A stretch of DNA of 13,673 nucleotides, from assembly GCA_015062635.1 (NCBI GenBank), contig SUUF01000052.1, forward strand, positions 1 to 13,673, read 5' to 3'. Made by a program: the position numbers and the translations under genes. Below, in pieces: positions 7,382-13,209 of the stretch (within the stretch, counting starts at the first letter, position 1; every line of letters begins with the position of its first letter). The notes beneath the pieces were generated by a model that worked only from the letters and a program-made list of their open reading frames with translations, was not told the DNA's origin and searched no databases. This DNA is from Coriobacteriaceae bacterium (lineage in GTDB: Bacteria; Actinomycetota; Coriobacteriia; Coriobacteriales; Eggerthellaceae).

Positions 7382-7394
7382 TATTAGCGTAATA
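7382..7394. promoter_or_regulatory. Small palindrome in the metY upstream region, possible operator overlapping a -10
   Basis: TATTA-GCG-TAATA is a perfect 5-bp dyad with a 3-base centre. It overlaps a TAATAT at 7390-7395 that could be a -10 box for metY, but no convincing -35 lies 16-18 bases upstream. It sits in the 111-bp divergent region between the protease gene and metY. An AT-rich dyad over a promoter suits a repressor site; this is a guess. Confidence 0.3.
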
Positions 7395-7433
7395 TGGGTA
7401 GGCGTTATTCGGCTTTCGGAAGAGGATTCTACT

Positions 7434-8711
7434 ATGCCCAAGATTGAAACCACGTGCGTTCAGGGCGGCTATCAGCCGGGAAATGGCGAGCCGCGACAGA
7501 TTCCCATTTACCAGTCCACCACGTGGCGCTATGCCACGAGCCAGGATATGGGCAAGCTGTTCGACCTCGAGGCGGACGGCTATTTCTACACGCGCCTTCA
7601 GAACCCCACGAACGACCTCGTGGCAGCGCGCATCGCCGAACTCGAGGGGGGCACGGCGGCCATGCTCACGAGCTCGGGCATGGCGGCGACGTTCTTCGCC
7701 ATCTTCAACCTGTGCAGCGCGGGCGATCACTTCGTGTCGAGCTCGGCTATCTACGGAGGCACGTTCAACCTGTTCCAGCACACGATGCGCCGCATGGGCA
7801 TCGATTGCACCTTCGTGGATCCCAACGCCTCCGAGGAGGAGCTCAACGCAGCATTCCAGCCCAATACGAAATGCCTGTTCGGTGAAACCATCGCGAACCC
7901 GGCGCTGACCGTGCTCGACATCGAGCTGTTCGCGAAGGTCGCGCACGAGCACGGCGTGCCGCTCATCGTCGACAACACCTTCCCCACGCCGGTGAACTGC
8001 CGCCCCTTCGAGTGGGGCGCGAACATCGTCGTGCACTCCACCACCAAGTACATGGACGGCCATGCGAGCAGCGTGGGCGGCGCCATCGTCGACGCCGGCA
8101 CCTTCGACTGGATGGCGCACGCCGACAAGTACCCCGGCCTGTGCACGCCCGACGAGAGCTATCACGGCATCGTGTACGCCGAGCGCTTCGGCAAGGAAGG
8201 CGCGTTCATCACGAAGGCGACGGCCCAGCTGATGCGCGATTTGGGCAGCATCCAGAGCCCCCAGAACGCCTACTACGTGAACCTCGGCCTCGAGAGCCTG
8301 GCCCTGCGCGTTCGCCAGCATTGTGCGAATGCCCAGGCGGTGGCCGAGCACCTGGCGGCGCACCCGAAGGTTGCCTGGGTTCGCTATTGCGGATTGCCTG
8401 GCGACGAATACCACGAGGTCGCGAAGAAGTACCTGCCCAACGGCTCGTGCGGCGTCATCAGCTTCGGCGTGGCTGGCGGTCGCGCGGCTGCCGAGGCGTT
8501 CATGGCCGAGTTGAAGCTGTGCTCAATCGAGACGCATGTGGCCGATTCGCGTACGTGCGTGCTGCATCCCGCGAATTCGACGCACCGCCAGATGAATGAC
8601 GAGGAGCTGCTTGCCGCTGGCGTCGGCCCCGACCTCATCCGTCTGAGCTGCGGTCTCGAGGCGGCCGAGGACATCATCGCCGACCTCGACCAGGCGCTGG
8701 CGACGGTGTAG
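7434..8711 (+). CDS. metY: O-acetylhomoserine sulfhydrylase (Cys/Met metabolism PLP enzyme)
   Basis: This is a PLP-dependent gamma-replacement enzyme. The MetY reaction makes homocysteine from O-acetyl-L-homoserine and sulfide, the direct sulfhydrylation route to methionine. The 425 aa match the MetY length and are longer than MetB/MetC (about 390). Visible signatures are YTRLQNPT (52-59) with the PLP-phosphate-binding Tyr/Arg, SSGMAA (80-85), stacking Tyr Y107 in IYGGT, cofactor Asp D180 in IVDNTFPTP, and Schiff-base lysine K205 in HSTTKYMDGH. The C-terminal RLSCGLE stretch is also typical. An AGAGGA ribosome site precedes the ATG. It stands alone between its own upstream region and a strong terminator. 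A methionine gamma-lyase activity is the main alternative and cannot be excluded by motifs. Confidence 0.9.
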   Translation: MPKIETTCVQGGYQPGNGEPRQIPIYQSTTWRYATSQDMGKLFDLEADGYFYTRLQNPTNDLVAARIAELEGGTAAMLTSSGMAATFFAIFNLCSAGDHFVSSSAIYGGTFNLFQHTMRRMGIDCTFVDPNASEEELNAAFQPNTKCLFGETIANPALTVLDIELFAKVAHEHGVPLIVDNTFPTPVNCRPFEWGANIVVHSTTKYMDGHASSVGGAIVDAGTFDWMAHADKYPGLCTPDESYHGIVYAERFGKEGAFITKATAQLMRDLGSIQSPQNAYYVNLGLESLALRVRQHCANAQAVAEHLAAHPKVAWVRYCGLPGDEYHEVAKKYLPNGSCGVISFGVAGGRAAAEAFMAELKLCSIETHVADSRTCVLHPANSTHRQMNDEELLAAGVGPDLIRLSCGLEAAEDIIADLDQALATV

Positions 8712-8728
8712 CATCCTTTCTCGCAACG

Positions 8729-8763
8729 AAAGTGGGGCCCGGCTCTGCCGGGCCCCACTTTTT
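8729..8763 (+). terminator. Strong rho-independent terminator of metY
   Basis: AGTGGGGCCCGGC (8731-8743) pairs perfectly with GCCGGGCCCCACT (8747-8759) across a TCT loop. Two more A-T pairs outside (8729-8730 with 8760-8761) extend the stem, and a run of T follows to 8763. It is the strongest terminator in the window. Confidence 0.95.
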
Positions 8764-8807
8764 ACCCCGGGTTGCACGCTTGGCGGGAGCTAGGGTACTT
8801 TGGCGCG

Positions 8808-9019
8808 TGCAAACTTTTTCAACTTACGGGACATCGAAGCGCGAAAGTAAGGTGGTTTGCCCCCTAAAGCAAGTCGTTTTGCAAACTTTTTCAACTTACG
8901 GGACACGATTCGCTGAAATCATGTCCCGTAAGTTGAAAAAGTTTGCAAACCGAGGGCTTCACGGCTCCATGTGCGTGCTTTTCACCCCTGCGATGTCCCG
9001 TAAGTTGAAAAAGTTTGCA
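8808..9019. repeat. Dyad-symmetric array of four identical 26-bp repeats
   Basis: The unit begins TGCAAACTTTTTCAACTT and ends ACGGGACA. Copies 1 and 2 run forward (8808-8833, 8880-8905); copies 3 and 4 run in reverse (8922-8947, 8994-9019). All four are identical over 26 bases. Spacers are 46, 16 and 46 bp, so the whole 212-bp block is symmetric about 8913/8914. The two 46-bp spacers agree at only about 18 of 46 positions when one is reversed, mostly at their ends. Inside the unit AACTT recurs with a 9-bp period. No transposase, obvious target-site duplication or open frame goes with the array. It lies between the metY terminator and the nuclease-like gene. It could be a binding-site cluster, a MITE-like element or an interspersed palindromic element; the genome-wide copy number would tell. 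Confidence 0.95.
8874..8953. repeat. Near-perfect 37-bp inverted repeat (inner pair of the array)
   Basis: Copies 2 and 3 with their flanks form arms 8874-8910 and 8917-8953, separated by a 6-base loop (CGCTGA). The arms match at 35 of 37 positions; the mismatches involve T8877/C8950 and C8906/A8921. As RNA or extruded DNA this would be a very stable stem. In a minus-strand transcript the second mismatch becomes a G-U wobble. Confidence 0.93.
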
Positions 9020-9192
9020 AGGCCCGATTTAGCTTGTCGGGTATGCTCGGGGTGCGGTGCTGGGAATCGGGGGATACGCGAATGCGCCGGGCTGATTGCA
9101 GACCTGCGACGACGATGCGGGTGGTGTGACGACAACGCGTCGTTTCCTCGGACTCGCAGACGGTGGGCCGAATCTATCAGTAGAATGGAAAT
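9020..9192. other. Non-coding stretch between repeat array and nuclease-like gene
   Basis: This is the rest of the 481-bp gap after metY. I see only short dyads, such as CCCGA/TCGGG (9023-9041) and ACGAC/GTCGT around 9130-9144. A TAGAAT at 9181-9186 resembles a -10 box but is too close to the ATG at 9193 to leave a normal leader, and no -35 stands out. No convincing small gene was found. Confidence 0.5.
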
Positions 9193-10242
9193 ATGGATAG
9201 CTATTACGGATACTCAACCGCCGTTTGGTATTGGCGGATAGTGGCGCCGCGGAATCGCGCGCCACGGCACATTTCCAGGATGTTGGAACGGGGAACCTAT
9301 GCCTTCACCTCGGTCCAAGAATATGCGCAGCGCCCCAAATGGCTGGATGCTCGGCTCGTGCGTTATGCCGGTGGAATAGACCAGTTGGTATTTCATGATG
9401 CCCGTCGTTCAGCTCGCGGTGATTGCAGGCAACACTTGTGGCGCCGCGCGCCGCGTGATGCGTTTTCGCCGGCGGGTGAGAAATCGTTTGTCTCGTCGCC
9501 GGAGTTTTGCTTCTTGCAAATGGCTTCGGAGTTGTCGTTCGTCGAGCTGGCGCTGCTTGGAATGGAGCTGTGCGGGCTGTATTGCATCGACCCTGATGAA
9601 GCGGAAGGAATCGGCGAGAGGACGGTGCCGTTGACGAGCACCGCGCGCTTGCGCGCCTTTCTGGCAAACAACGAAGGCGCGCGCGGCAGGCGCGCGGCAG
9701 AAGTGGCGCTGCAATACATCGAGGATGGGTCGGCTTCTCCCATGGAATCGGCGATTTATCTGCTGTTATGCTTGCCGGTGAAGCGTGGGGGCTATGCATT
9801 GCCGCGTCCGAAGTTGAATCATCGTATCGATCTCGATGAAGACGCTGCGAAACTTGCTGGAAAATCGTGGTGCTATGGTGATCTATGCTGGCCCGACGAT
9901 CATCTTGACTTGGAGTACCTGGGCGAAGGCTCGCACGAAGGCCGGCAAAACATGCTGGCTGACCGAAGCCGCACATTGGCGATTGAGGAGATGGGTTTTG
10001 AGGTTGTCGAAATAACCAAGGAACAAGCATGTGACCTCGATGCGTTTGACATTATTGCAAAGCGCGTCGCCAAGAAGCTGGGGAAACGGTTGCAGAAGGG
10101 GCAGTGCGGTGCGACCGAGCCGCGAAAGAGGTTGTTTCGCGAGGTGTATTGCTGGCAGTCCGATATATTGGACGAGCATGAAGCTGAAATGCCGGATGAT
10201 GCGAAGGAAAGCGGGCCGGTGTACGGCCGCGGGGCGAAATGA
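9193..10242 (+). CDS. DUF559/Vsr-like PD-(D/E)XK nuclease-fold protein of unknown function
   Basis: This 349-aa protein has a C-terminal domain (about 180-300) that follows the DUF559/Vsr endonuclease-like pattern: an early Glu in SPMESAIYLLL (E185), GDLCWPDDHLDLEY with D230 and E241, H248 shortly after, then D257-R-S-R260 and a helix leading to MGFEVVEIT. These are the positions where DUF559 proteins carry their D...E-x-D/H core, although the usual EVDG reads EYLG here. The N-terminal part (YSTAVWYWR, then SSPEFCFLQM at 101-110 and PLTSTARLRAFL) resembles large uncharacterised families in Coriobacteriia. The ATG at 9193 is preceded only by GGAA. Codon use is less GC-biased than in the neighbours, hinting at an accessory origin. 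Function is unknown; a nuclease or a nuclease-derived binding protein is inferred. Confidence 0.8.
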   Translation: MDSYYGYSTAVWYWRIVAPRNRAPRHISRMLERGTYAFTSVQEYAQRPKWLDARLVRYAGGIDQLVFHDARRSARGDCRQHLWRRAPRDAFSPAGEKSFVSSPEFCFLQMASELSFVELALLGMELCGLYCIDPDEAEGIGERTVPLTSTARLRAFLANNEGARGRRAAEVALQYIEDGSASPMESAIYLLLCLPVKRGGYALPRPKLNHRIDLDEDAAKLAGKSWCYGDLCWPDDHLDLEYLGEGSHEGRQNMLADRSRTLAIEEMGFEVVEITKEQACDLDAFDIIAKRVAKKLGKRLQKGQCGATEPRKRLFREVYCWQSDILDEHEAEMPDDAKESGPVYGRGAK

Positions 10243-10308
10243 CGTGAAATCGGGGGCCGGCAACAGGGAGTGGCGGCCACCATGCGGTGCGGATGACAGG
10301 AGCAGGCG

Positions 10309-11793
10309 ATGGCAAAAATCACGTGTCCGAATTGCGGGACCAGCATATCGTTGGAGCAATCTGACCTCGACTCGATCGTGCAACAGGTGCGAGACGAGGA
10401 GTTCGCGCGTGATTTGGCCGAACGCACGGCATCGTTCGAGGCCGAGAAAGAGCAGGCGGTGAAACTCGCCCGCGTCGAATCGCAAAACGCCGCCAAAGAC
10501 CAGCTCGCCGCCCGCGAGGCTCAAATCGCTGAGTTGAAAGCCCGGATGGAAGCGCTTGAAACCGAGCTTTTGACCAAGGCGGACGCAGAGCTGTTGCGGG
10601 TGAAGACCCAAGCTGAAACGGAGCTGACCCGGACGAAAGCCGAGGGCGACGCGAAGGTTGCCCAGGTGAAAGCCCAAGCTGAATCGAACCTCGCACAGGT
10701 CCAGGCGCATGCCCGCGAACAGCTCGCCGAGGCGCGCGCGCAAGGCGCCGCGCTCGAAGAGAAGCTGAAGGCCCAAGCCGAAAGCTTCGACTCGGAAAAG
10801 CAATTGGCGGTCGCGCAAGCGGTGGCGGAAGTCGAGAAGGAACGCGATAAGCTGCGGGCGGCTGTCGATGCGAAGGAGCTCGAGCGCGTTGCGCTCGAGG
10901 CGCAGATGAACGAGAAGATGTCCGAGCAGTTGAAGGCCCGTGATGAGGTCATCAAGTACCGCGAGGAGGAAATCGAGCGGTTGAAGGACATGCGTTCGCG
11001 GCTGTCGACCAAGATGCTCGGCGAGAGCCTCGAGCAGCATTGCCAAGACGAGTTCAACCGCATCCGTGCAACGGCGTTTCCGCGGGCATATTTCGAAAAG
11101 GACAACGACGTCGTCGGCGGAACCAAGGGCGACTTCATCTTCCGCGAGGAATCGGAGGAAGGAACCGAGTTCATCTCGATTATGTTCGAGATGAAAAACG
11201 AGGGCGACACCGACGGCCGCAAGAAGCGCAACGAGGACCATCTGGCGAAGCTCGACAAGGACCGCACGAAGAAGAACTGCGAGTATGCGGTGCTCGTGAG
11301 CCTGCTCGAGCCGGAAAGCGAGCTGTACAACCAGGGCATCGTCGATGTTTCGTACCGGTACCCGAAGATGTACGTCATCCGCCCGCAGTTCTTCATCCCA
11401 CTTATCTCGCTGCTGCGCAATGCTGCGCTGAATTCGCTGGAGTATCGCGAAGAAGCCGCGCTCATGCGCCAGCAGAATCTGGACATCACGAACTTCGAGG
11501 CTGAAATCGAGGCCTTCAAAACCGGGTTCTTCCGCAATTACGAAAACGCCTCGAAGCGTTTCGAAGATGCCATCGTTGACATCGACCGCACAATCAAGCT
11601 GCTCGAGCGCATCCGTGACAACCTCACGAAGTCGGAGCGGCACCTGACGGCGGCGAACAACAAGCTCGACGACCTGACGGTGAAGAAGCTCACGCGCAAG
11701 AACCCGACCGTGAAGGCGATGTTCGATGCATTGCACGAGGATGACGGGCGGGAAAACGACGCCGGCGCGCAGGAAAACGACGACGCGGAATAG
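10309..11793 (+). CDS. DUF2130-family coiled-coil protein with PD-(D/E)XK-like core
   Basis: This 494-aa protein starts with a short CPNCG motif, continues with a long Ala/Glu/Lys/Gln-rich coiled coil (about 25-235), then the DUF2130 domain (about 237-390), and ends in another helical region with an acidic tail. In the core, GESLEQHCQDEF (E239/E242), KGDFIF (D275) and FEMKNE (E294, K296) are placed like the E...D...ExK residues of PD-(D/E)XK nucleases. No function is firmly known for the family; I recall only its similarity to RmuC-like coiled-coil nuclease-fold proteins. AGGAG at 10298-10302 supports the ATG at 10309. It follows the DUF559-like gene by 66 bp on the same strand, so the two may be cotranscribed. 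The domain call is firm; the nuclease role is inferred. Confidence 0.88.
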   Translation: MAKITCPNCGTSISLEQSDLDSIVQQVRDEEFARDLAERTASFEAEKEQAVKLARVESQNAAKDQLAAREAQIAELKARMEALETELLTKADAELLRVKTQAETELTRTKAEGDAKVAQVKAQAESNLAQVQAHAREQLAEARAQGAALEEKLKAQAESFDSEKQLAVAQAVAEVEKERDKLRAAVDAKELERVALEAQMNEKMSEQLKARDEVIKYREEEIERLKDMRSRLSTKMLGESLEQHCQDEFNRIRATAFPRAYFEKDNDVVGGTKGDFIFREESEEGTEFISIMFEMKNEGDTDGRKKRNEDHLAKLDKDRTKKNCEYAVLVSLLEPESELYNQGIVDVSYRYPKMYVIRPQFFIPLISLLRNAALNSLEYREEAALMRQQNLDITNFEAEIEAFKTGFFRNYENASKRFEDAIVDIDRTIKLLERIRDNLTKSERHLTAANNKLDDLTVKKLTRKNPTVKAMFDALHEDDGRENDAGAQENDDAE

Positions 11794-11815
11794 GGCGCTG
11801 CTGGGTGTGCGTCGG

Positions 11816-11844
11816 CCACATCTTGTGGGTGTGCCGGGCACACC
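11816..11844 (+). terminator. Overlapping small hairpins after the DUF2130 gene, weak terminator candidate
   Basis: GGTGTGC (11828-11834) pairs with GCACACC (11838-11844) over a CGG loop. An alternative stem CCACA/TGTGG (11816-11828) shares a base with it. There is no T tract, so factor-independent termination is doubtful. Confidence 0.35.
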
Positions 11845-11865
11845 TACAAGCGTGGTTTGCACTCG

Positions 11866-11894
11866 TGGAGAACGCGTGGTTTTTGCGGTATAAA
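11866..11894 (+). promoter_or_regulatory. Likely promoter of the rplM-rpsI operon
   Basis: TGGAGA (11866-11871, four of six to TTGACA) and TATAAA (11889-11894, five of six to TATAAT) are 17 bases apart. Transcription would begin near 11901, exactly where the first leader hairpin starts. Confidence 0.5.
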
Positions 11895-11900
11895 ACCCCA

Positions 11901-12140
11901 GGAAACACCCTGTTTCCCGTTGACCGCCCAAGGCGGCAACCATACAATTGCCAAGTTCGCTTTGAAAAGCCCCGTGCAGTAGCGGAAAGCTTGGAGCGTT
12001 TGCGAAGGAGTCGCGGCAGGCTAGTCCAGAAGCCGGCAGCGGGAACCCGAGCGGCGTCGGTCGGCGTAGGAACCCGGCTTCCAAGAGCCCTACAACTTTT
12101 CAATTGAACGTTGCATTATGCAGGTAAATGGAGGAAGACT
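11901..12140 (+). ncRNA. Structured leader upstream of rplM
   Basis: About 240 bases separate the presumed start of transcription from the rplM GTG, much longer than other leaders here. Clear stems follow one another: GGAAACA/TGTTTCC with a CCC loop (11901-11917); GTTG(A)CCGCC/GGCGGCAAC (11919-11940); a bulged stem from CCAAG (11951-11955) plus TTCGCT to AGCG-GAA and CTTGG (11990-11994); and an outer GAAGCCGG/CCGGCTTC stem (12029-12036 with 12074-12081) enclosing about 37 bases. A palindrome TTCAATTGAA (12099-12108) comes just before the ribosome site. It could be a ribosomal-protein autoregulatory leader or an independent small RNA. I do not recognise a known Rfam class. Confidence 0.5.
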
Positions 12141-12584
12141 GTGAAAACGTATTACGCAAAGCCTCTCGAGGTCGAGCGCGAATGGGTTCTCATCGACGCT
12201 ACCGACCAGGTGCTCGGCCGCGTCGCGAGTGTCGCCGCTCAGATTCTGAAGGGCAAGCACAAGCCGCAATACACCCCGCATGTTGACACGGGCGACTTCG
12301 TCGTGGTCATCAACGCCGACAAGATCAAGGTCACCGGCGCCAAGGCTGCCGACAAGGTCTACTATCGCCACAGCGGTTACGTCGGAGGTCTCAAGTCCGA
12401 GACGTTCACCGAGGCCATGGCCAAGCATCCCGAGCGCGTGATCGAGCACGCTGTGAAGGGCATGCTTCCCAAGAACACCCTCGGCCGCGCCATGGGCAAG
12501 AAGCTGAAGGTGTACGCTGGTCCCGAGCATCCGCATGCGGCCCAGAAGCCCCGCGAGATCAAGATTGACGAGGTGATGTTGTAA
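12141..12584 (+). CDS. rplM: 50S ribosomal protein L13
   Basis: This is an early-assembling large-subunit protein that binds 23S rRNA. The 147 aa show the L13 pattern: an N-terminal REWVLIDATDQVLGRVAS, KHKPQYTPHVDTGDFVVVINADKI in the middle (given here as separate blocks KHKPQYTP and GDFVVVINA), YYRHSGYVGG (about 84-93), and VKGMLPKNTLGR followed by LKVYAGPEHPH. The start is GTG at 12141, with a good GGAGGA at 12130-12135; the open frame reaches 12111, but that would put the ribosome site inside the gene. It is followed by rpsI with a one-base stop/start overlap (TAATG), the conserved bacterial order. Expression is probably governed through the long structured leader. Confidence 0.97.
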   Translation: MKTYYAKPLEVEREWVLIDATDQVLGRVASVAAQILKGKHKPQYTPHVDTGDFVVVINADKIKVTGAKAADKVYYRHSGYVGGLKSETFTEAMAKHPERVIEHAVKGMLPKNTLGRAMGKKLKVYAGPEHPHAAQKPREIKIDEVML

Positions 12585-12976
12585 TGGCAGGCGAAGCAGT
12601 TTACTACGGCACCGGCCGCCGCAAGAACGCCATTGCGCGCGTGCGCATCGTTCCCGGCACCGGCAAGGTCACCGTCAACGGCCGCGACGGCGAAGAGTAT
12701 TTCGGCCGCAAGCAGCTTCTCGAGAACGCCATGGCTCCCTTCAAGGTGACTGACACCGAGGGCGAGTTCGACGTCATCGCCCGCCTGAATGGCGGCGGCA
12801 TCTCCGGCCAGGCTGGCGCCCTGCGCCACGGCATCTCCCGCGCCCTGCTTCAGGCCGGCGAGTACCGCGCCGAGCTGAAGAAGGCCGGCTACCTCACGCG
12901 TGACCCGCGTATGGTCGAGCGCAAGAAGTACGGCCTGAAGAAGGCCCGCAAGCGTCCGCAGTTCAGCAAGCGCTAA
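12584..12976 (+). CDS. rpsI: 30S ribosomal protein S9
   Basis: This small-subunit head protein has a C-terminal tail that reaches the P-site tRNA. The 130 aa contain YYGTGRRKNAIARVRI at the N-terminus, GKVTVNGR, the LNGGGISGQAGALRHGISRAL block (GGGISGQAGA and HGISRAL), DPRMVERKKYGLKKARK, and the family's invariant basic end QFSKR. Length matches bacterial S9. The ATG shares its A with the rplM stop, so the two are translationally coupled. A strong terminator follows 23 bases after the stop. Nothing is odd about it. Confidence 0.98.
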   Translation: MAGEAVYYGTGRRKNAIARVRIVPGTGKVTVNGRDGEEYFGRKQLLENAMAPFKVTDTEGEFDVIARLNGGGISGQAGALRHGISRALLQAGEYRAELKKAGYLTRDPRMVERKKYGLKKARKRPQFSKR

Positions 12977-12999
12977 GCTTACCAAGCTACGGCATCTCG

Positions 13000-13027
13000 A
13001 AGGCCCGGCAGCAATGCCGGGCCTTTT
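13000..13027 (+). terminator. Rho-independent terminator of rplM-rpsI
   Basis: AAGGCCCGGCA (13000-13010) pairs with TGCCGGGCCTT (13015-13025) across a GCAA tetraloop and runs into TTTT (13024-13027). Confidence 0.95.
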
Positions 13028-13135
13028 GCGTATGGATGCATGCCGGATTCCACCCGCTTCCCACCCGCCGTGCCGTTCTGCCCGAGGCCGGCATGCCGAA
13101 GGCGCTCTAACCCATTACAGTGGAGTATCCCAAGA

Positions 13136-13169
13136 AAACCGCGGTTTGCGAATCGTGTTTCCAGTGGAA
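13136..13169. promoter_or_regulatory. Palindromes upstream of glnA, possible operator
   Basis: AAACCGCGGTTT (13136-13147) is a perfect 12-bp palindrome. A second dyad TTCCA-G-TGGAA (13159-13169) follows 11 bases later. A TATCAT at 13174-13179 may be a -10 box. The position, 40-75 bases before the glnA ATG, suits nitrogen-responsive regulation, but neither dyad is one I can match to a known regulator's site. Confidence 0.35.
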
Positions 13170-13209
13170 CCAGTATCATGTGGGCAACCGTTTCACGTTA
13201 GGAGCACCT

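Noticed and set aside
8808..9019. CRISPR array (26-bp repeats with 46-bp spacers)
   Set aside because: Only two copies lie in each direction and the second pair is inverted, which CRISPR arrays do not show. Spacers are 46/16/46 and no cas gene is nearby.
8808..9019. Insertion sequence with terminal inverted repeats
   Set aside because: The block is only 212 bp, holds no transposase frame, and I see no matching target duplication outside copies 1 and 4. A non-autonomous element remains possible and is covered in the findings.
8732..9241. Open frame of 169 codons running through the metY terminator and repeat array
   Set aside because: It begins inside the terminator hairpin, reads the repeat twice as the same peptide (QTFSTYGT) and its reverse as another (MSRKLKKFA), and has no ribosome site. 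It is chance openness created by the repeats.
12029..12081. T-box or cobalamin riboswitch in the rplM leader
   Set aside because: No T-box consensus (GGTGG-ACCGCG type) or B12 box is present; only generic stems are visible.
9883..12084. Very long minus-strand open frame (733 codons) opposite the DUF2130 gene
   Set aside because: It is a codon-phase shadow of GC-rich coding sequence. The plus strand carries a recognisable family with a good ribosome site; the antisense translation is Leu/Arg/His-rich with no domain.
12111..12140. Upstream ATG start for rplM at 12111
   Set aside because: It would bury GGAGGA in the gene and add ten residues not found in L13. GTG at 12141 is correctly spaced and gives the normal N-terminus.
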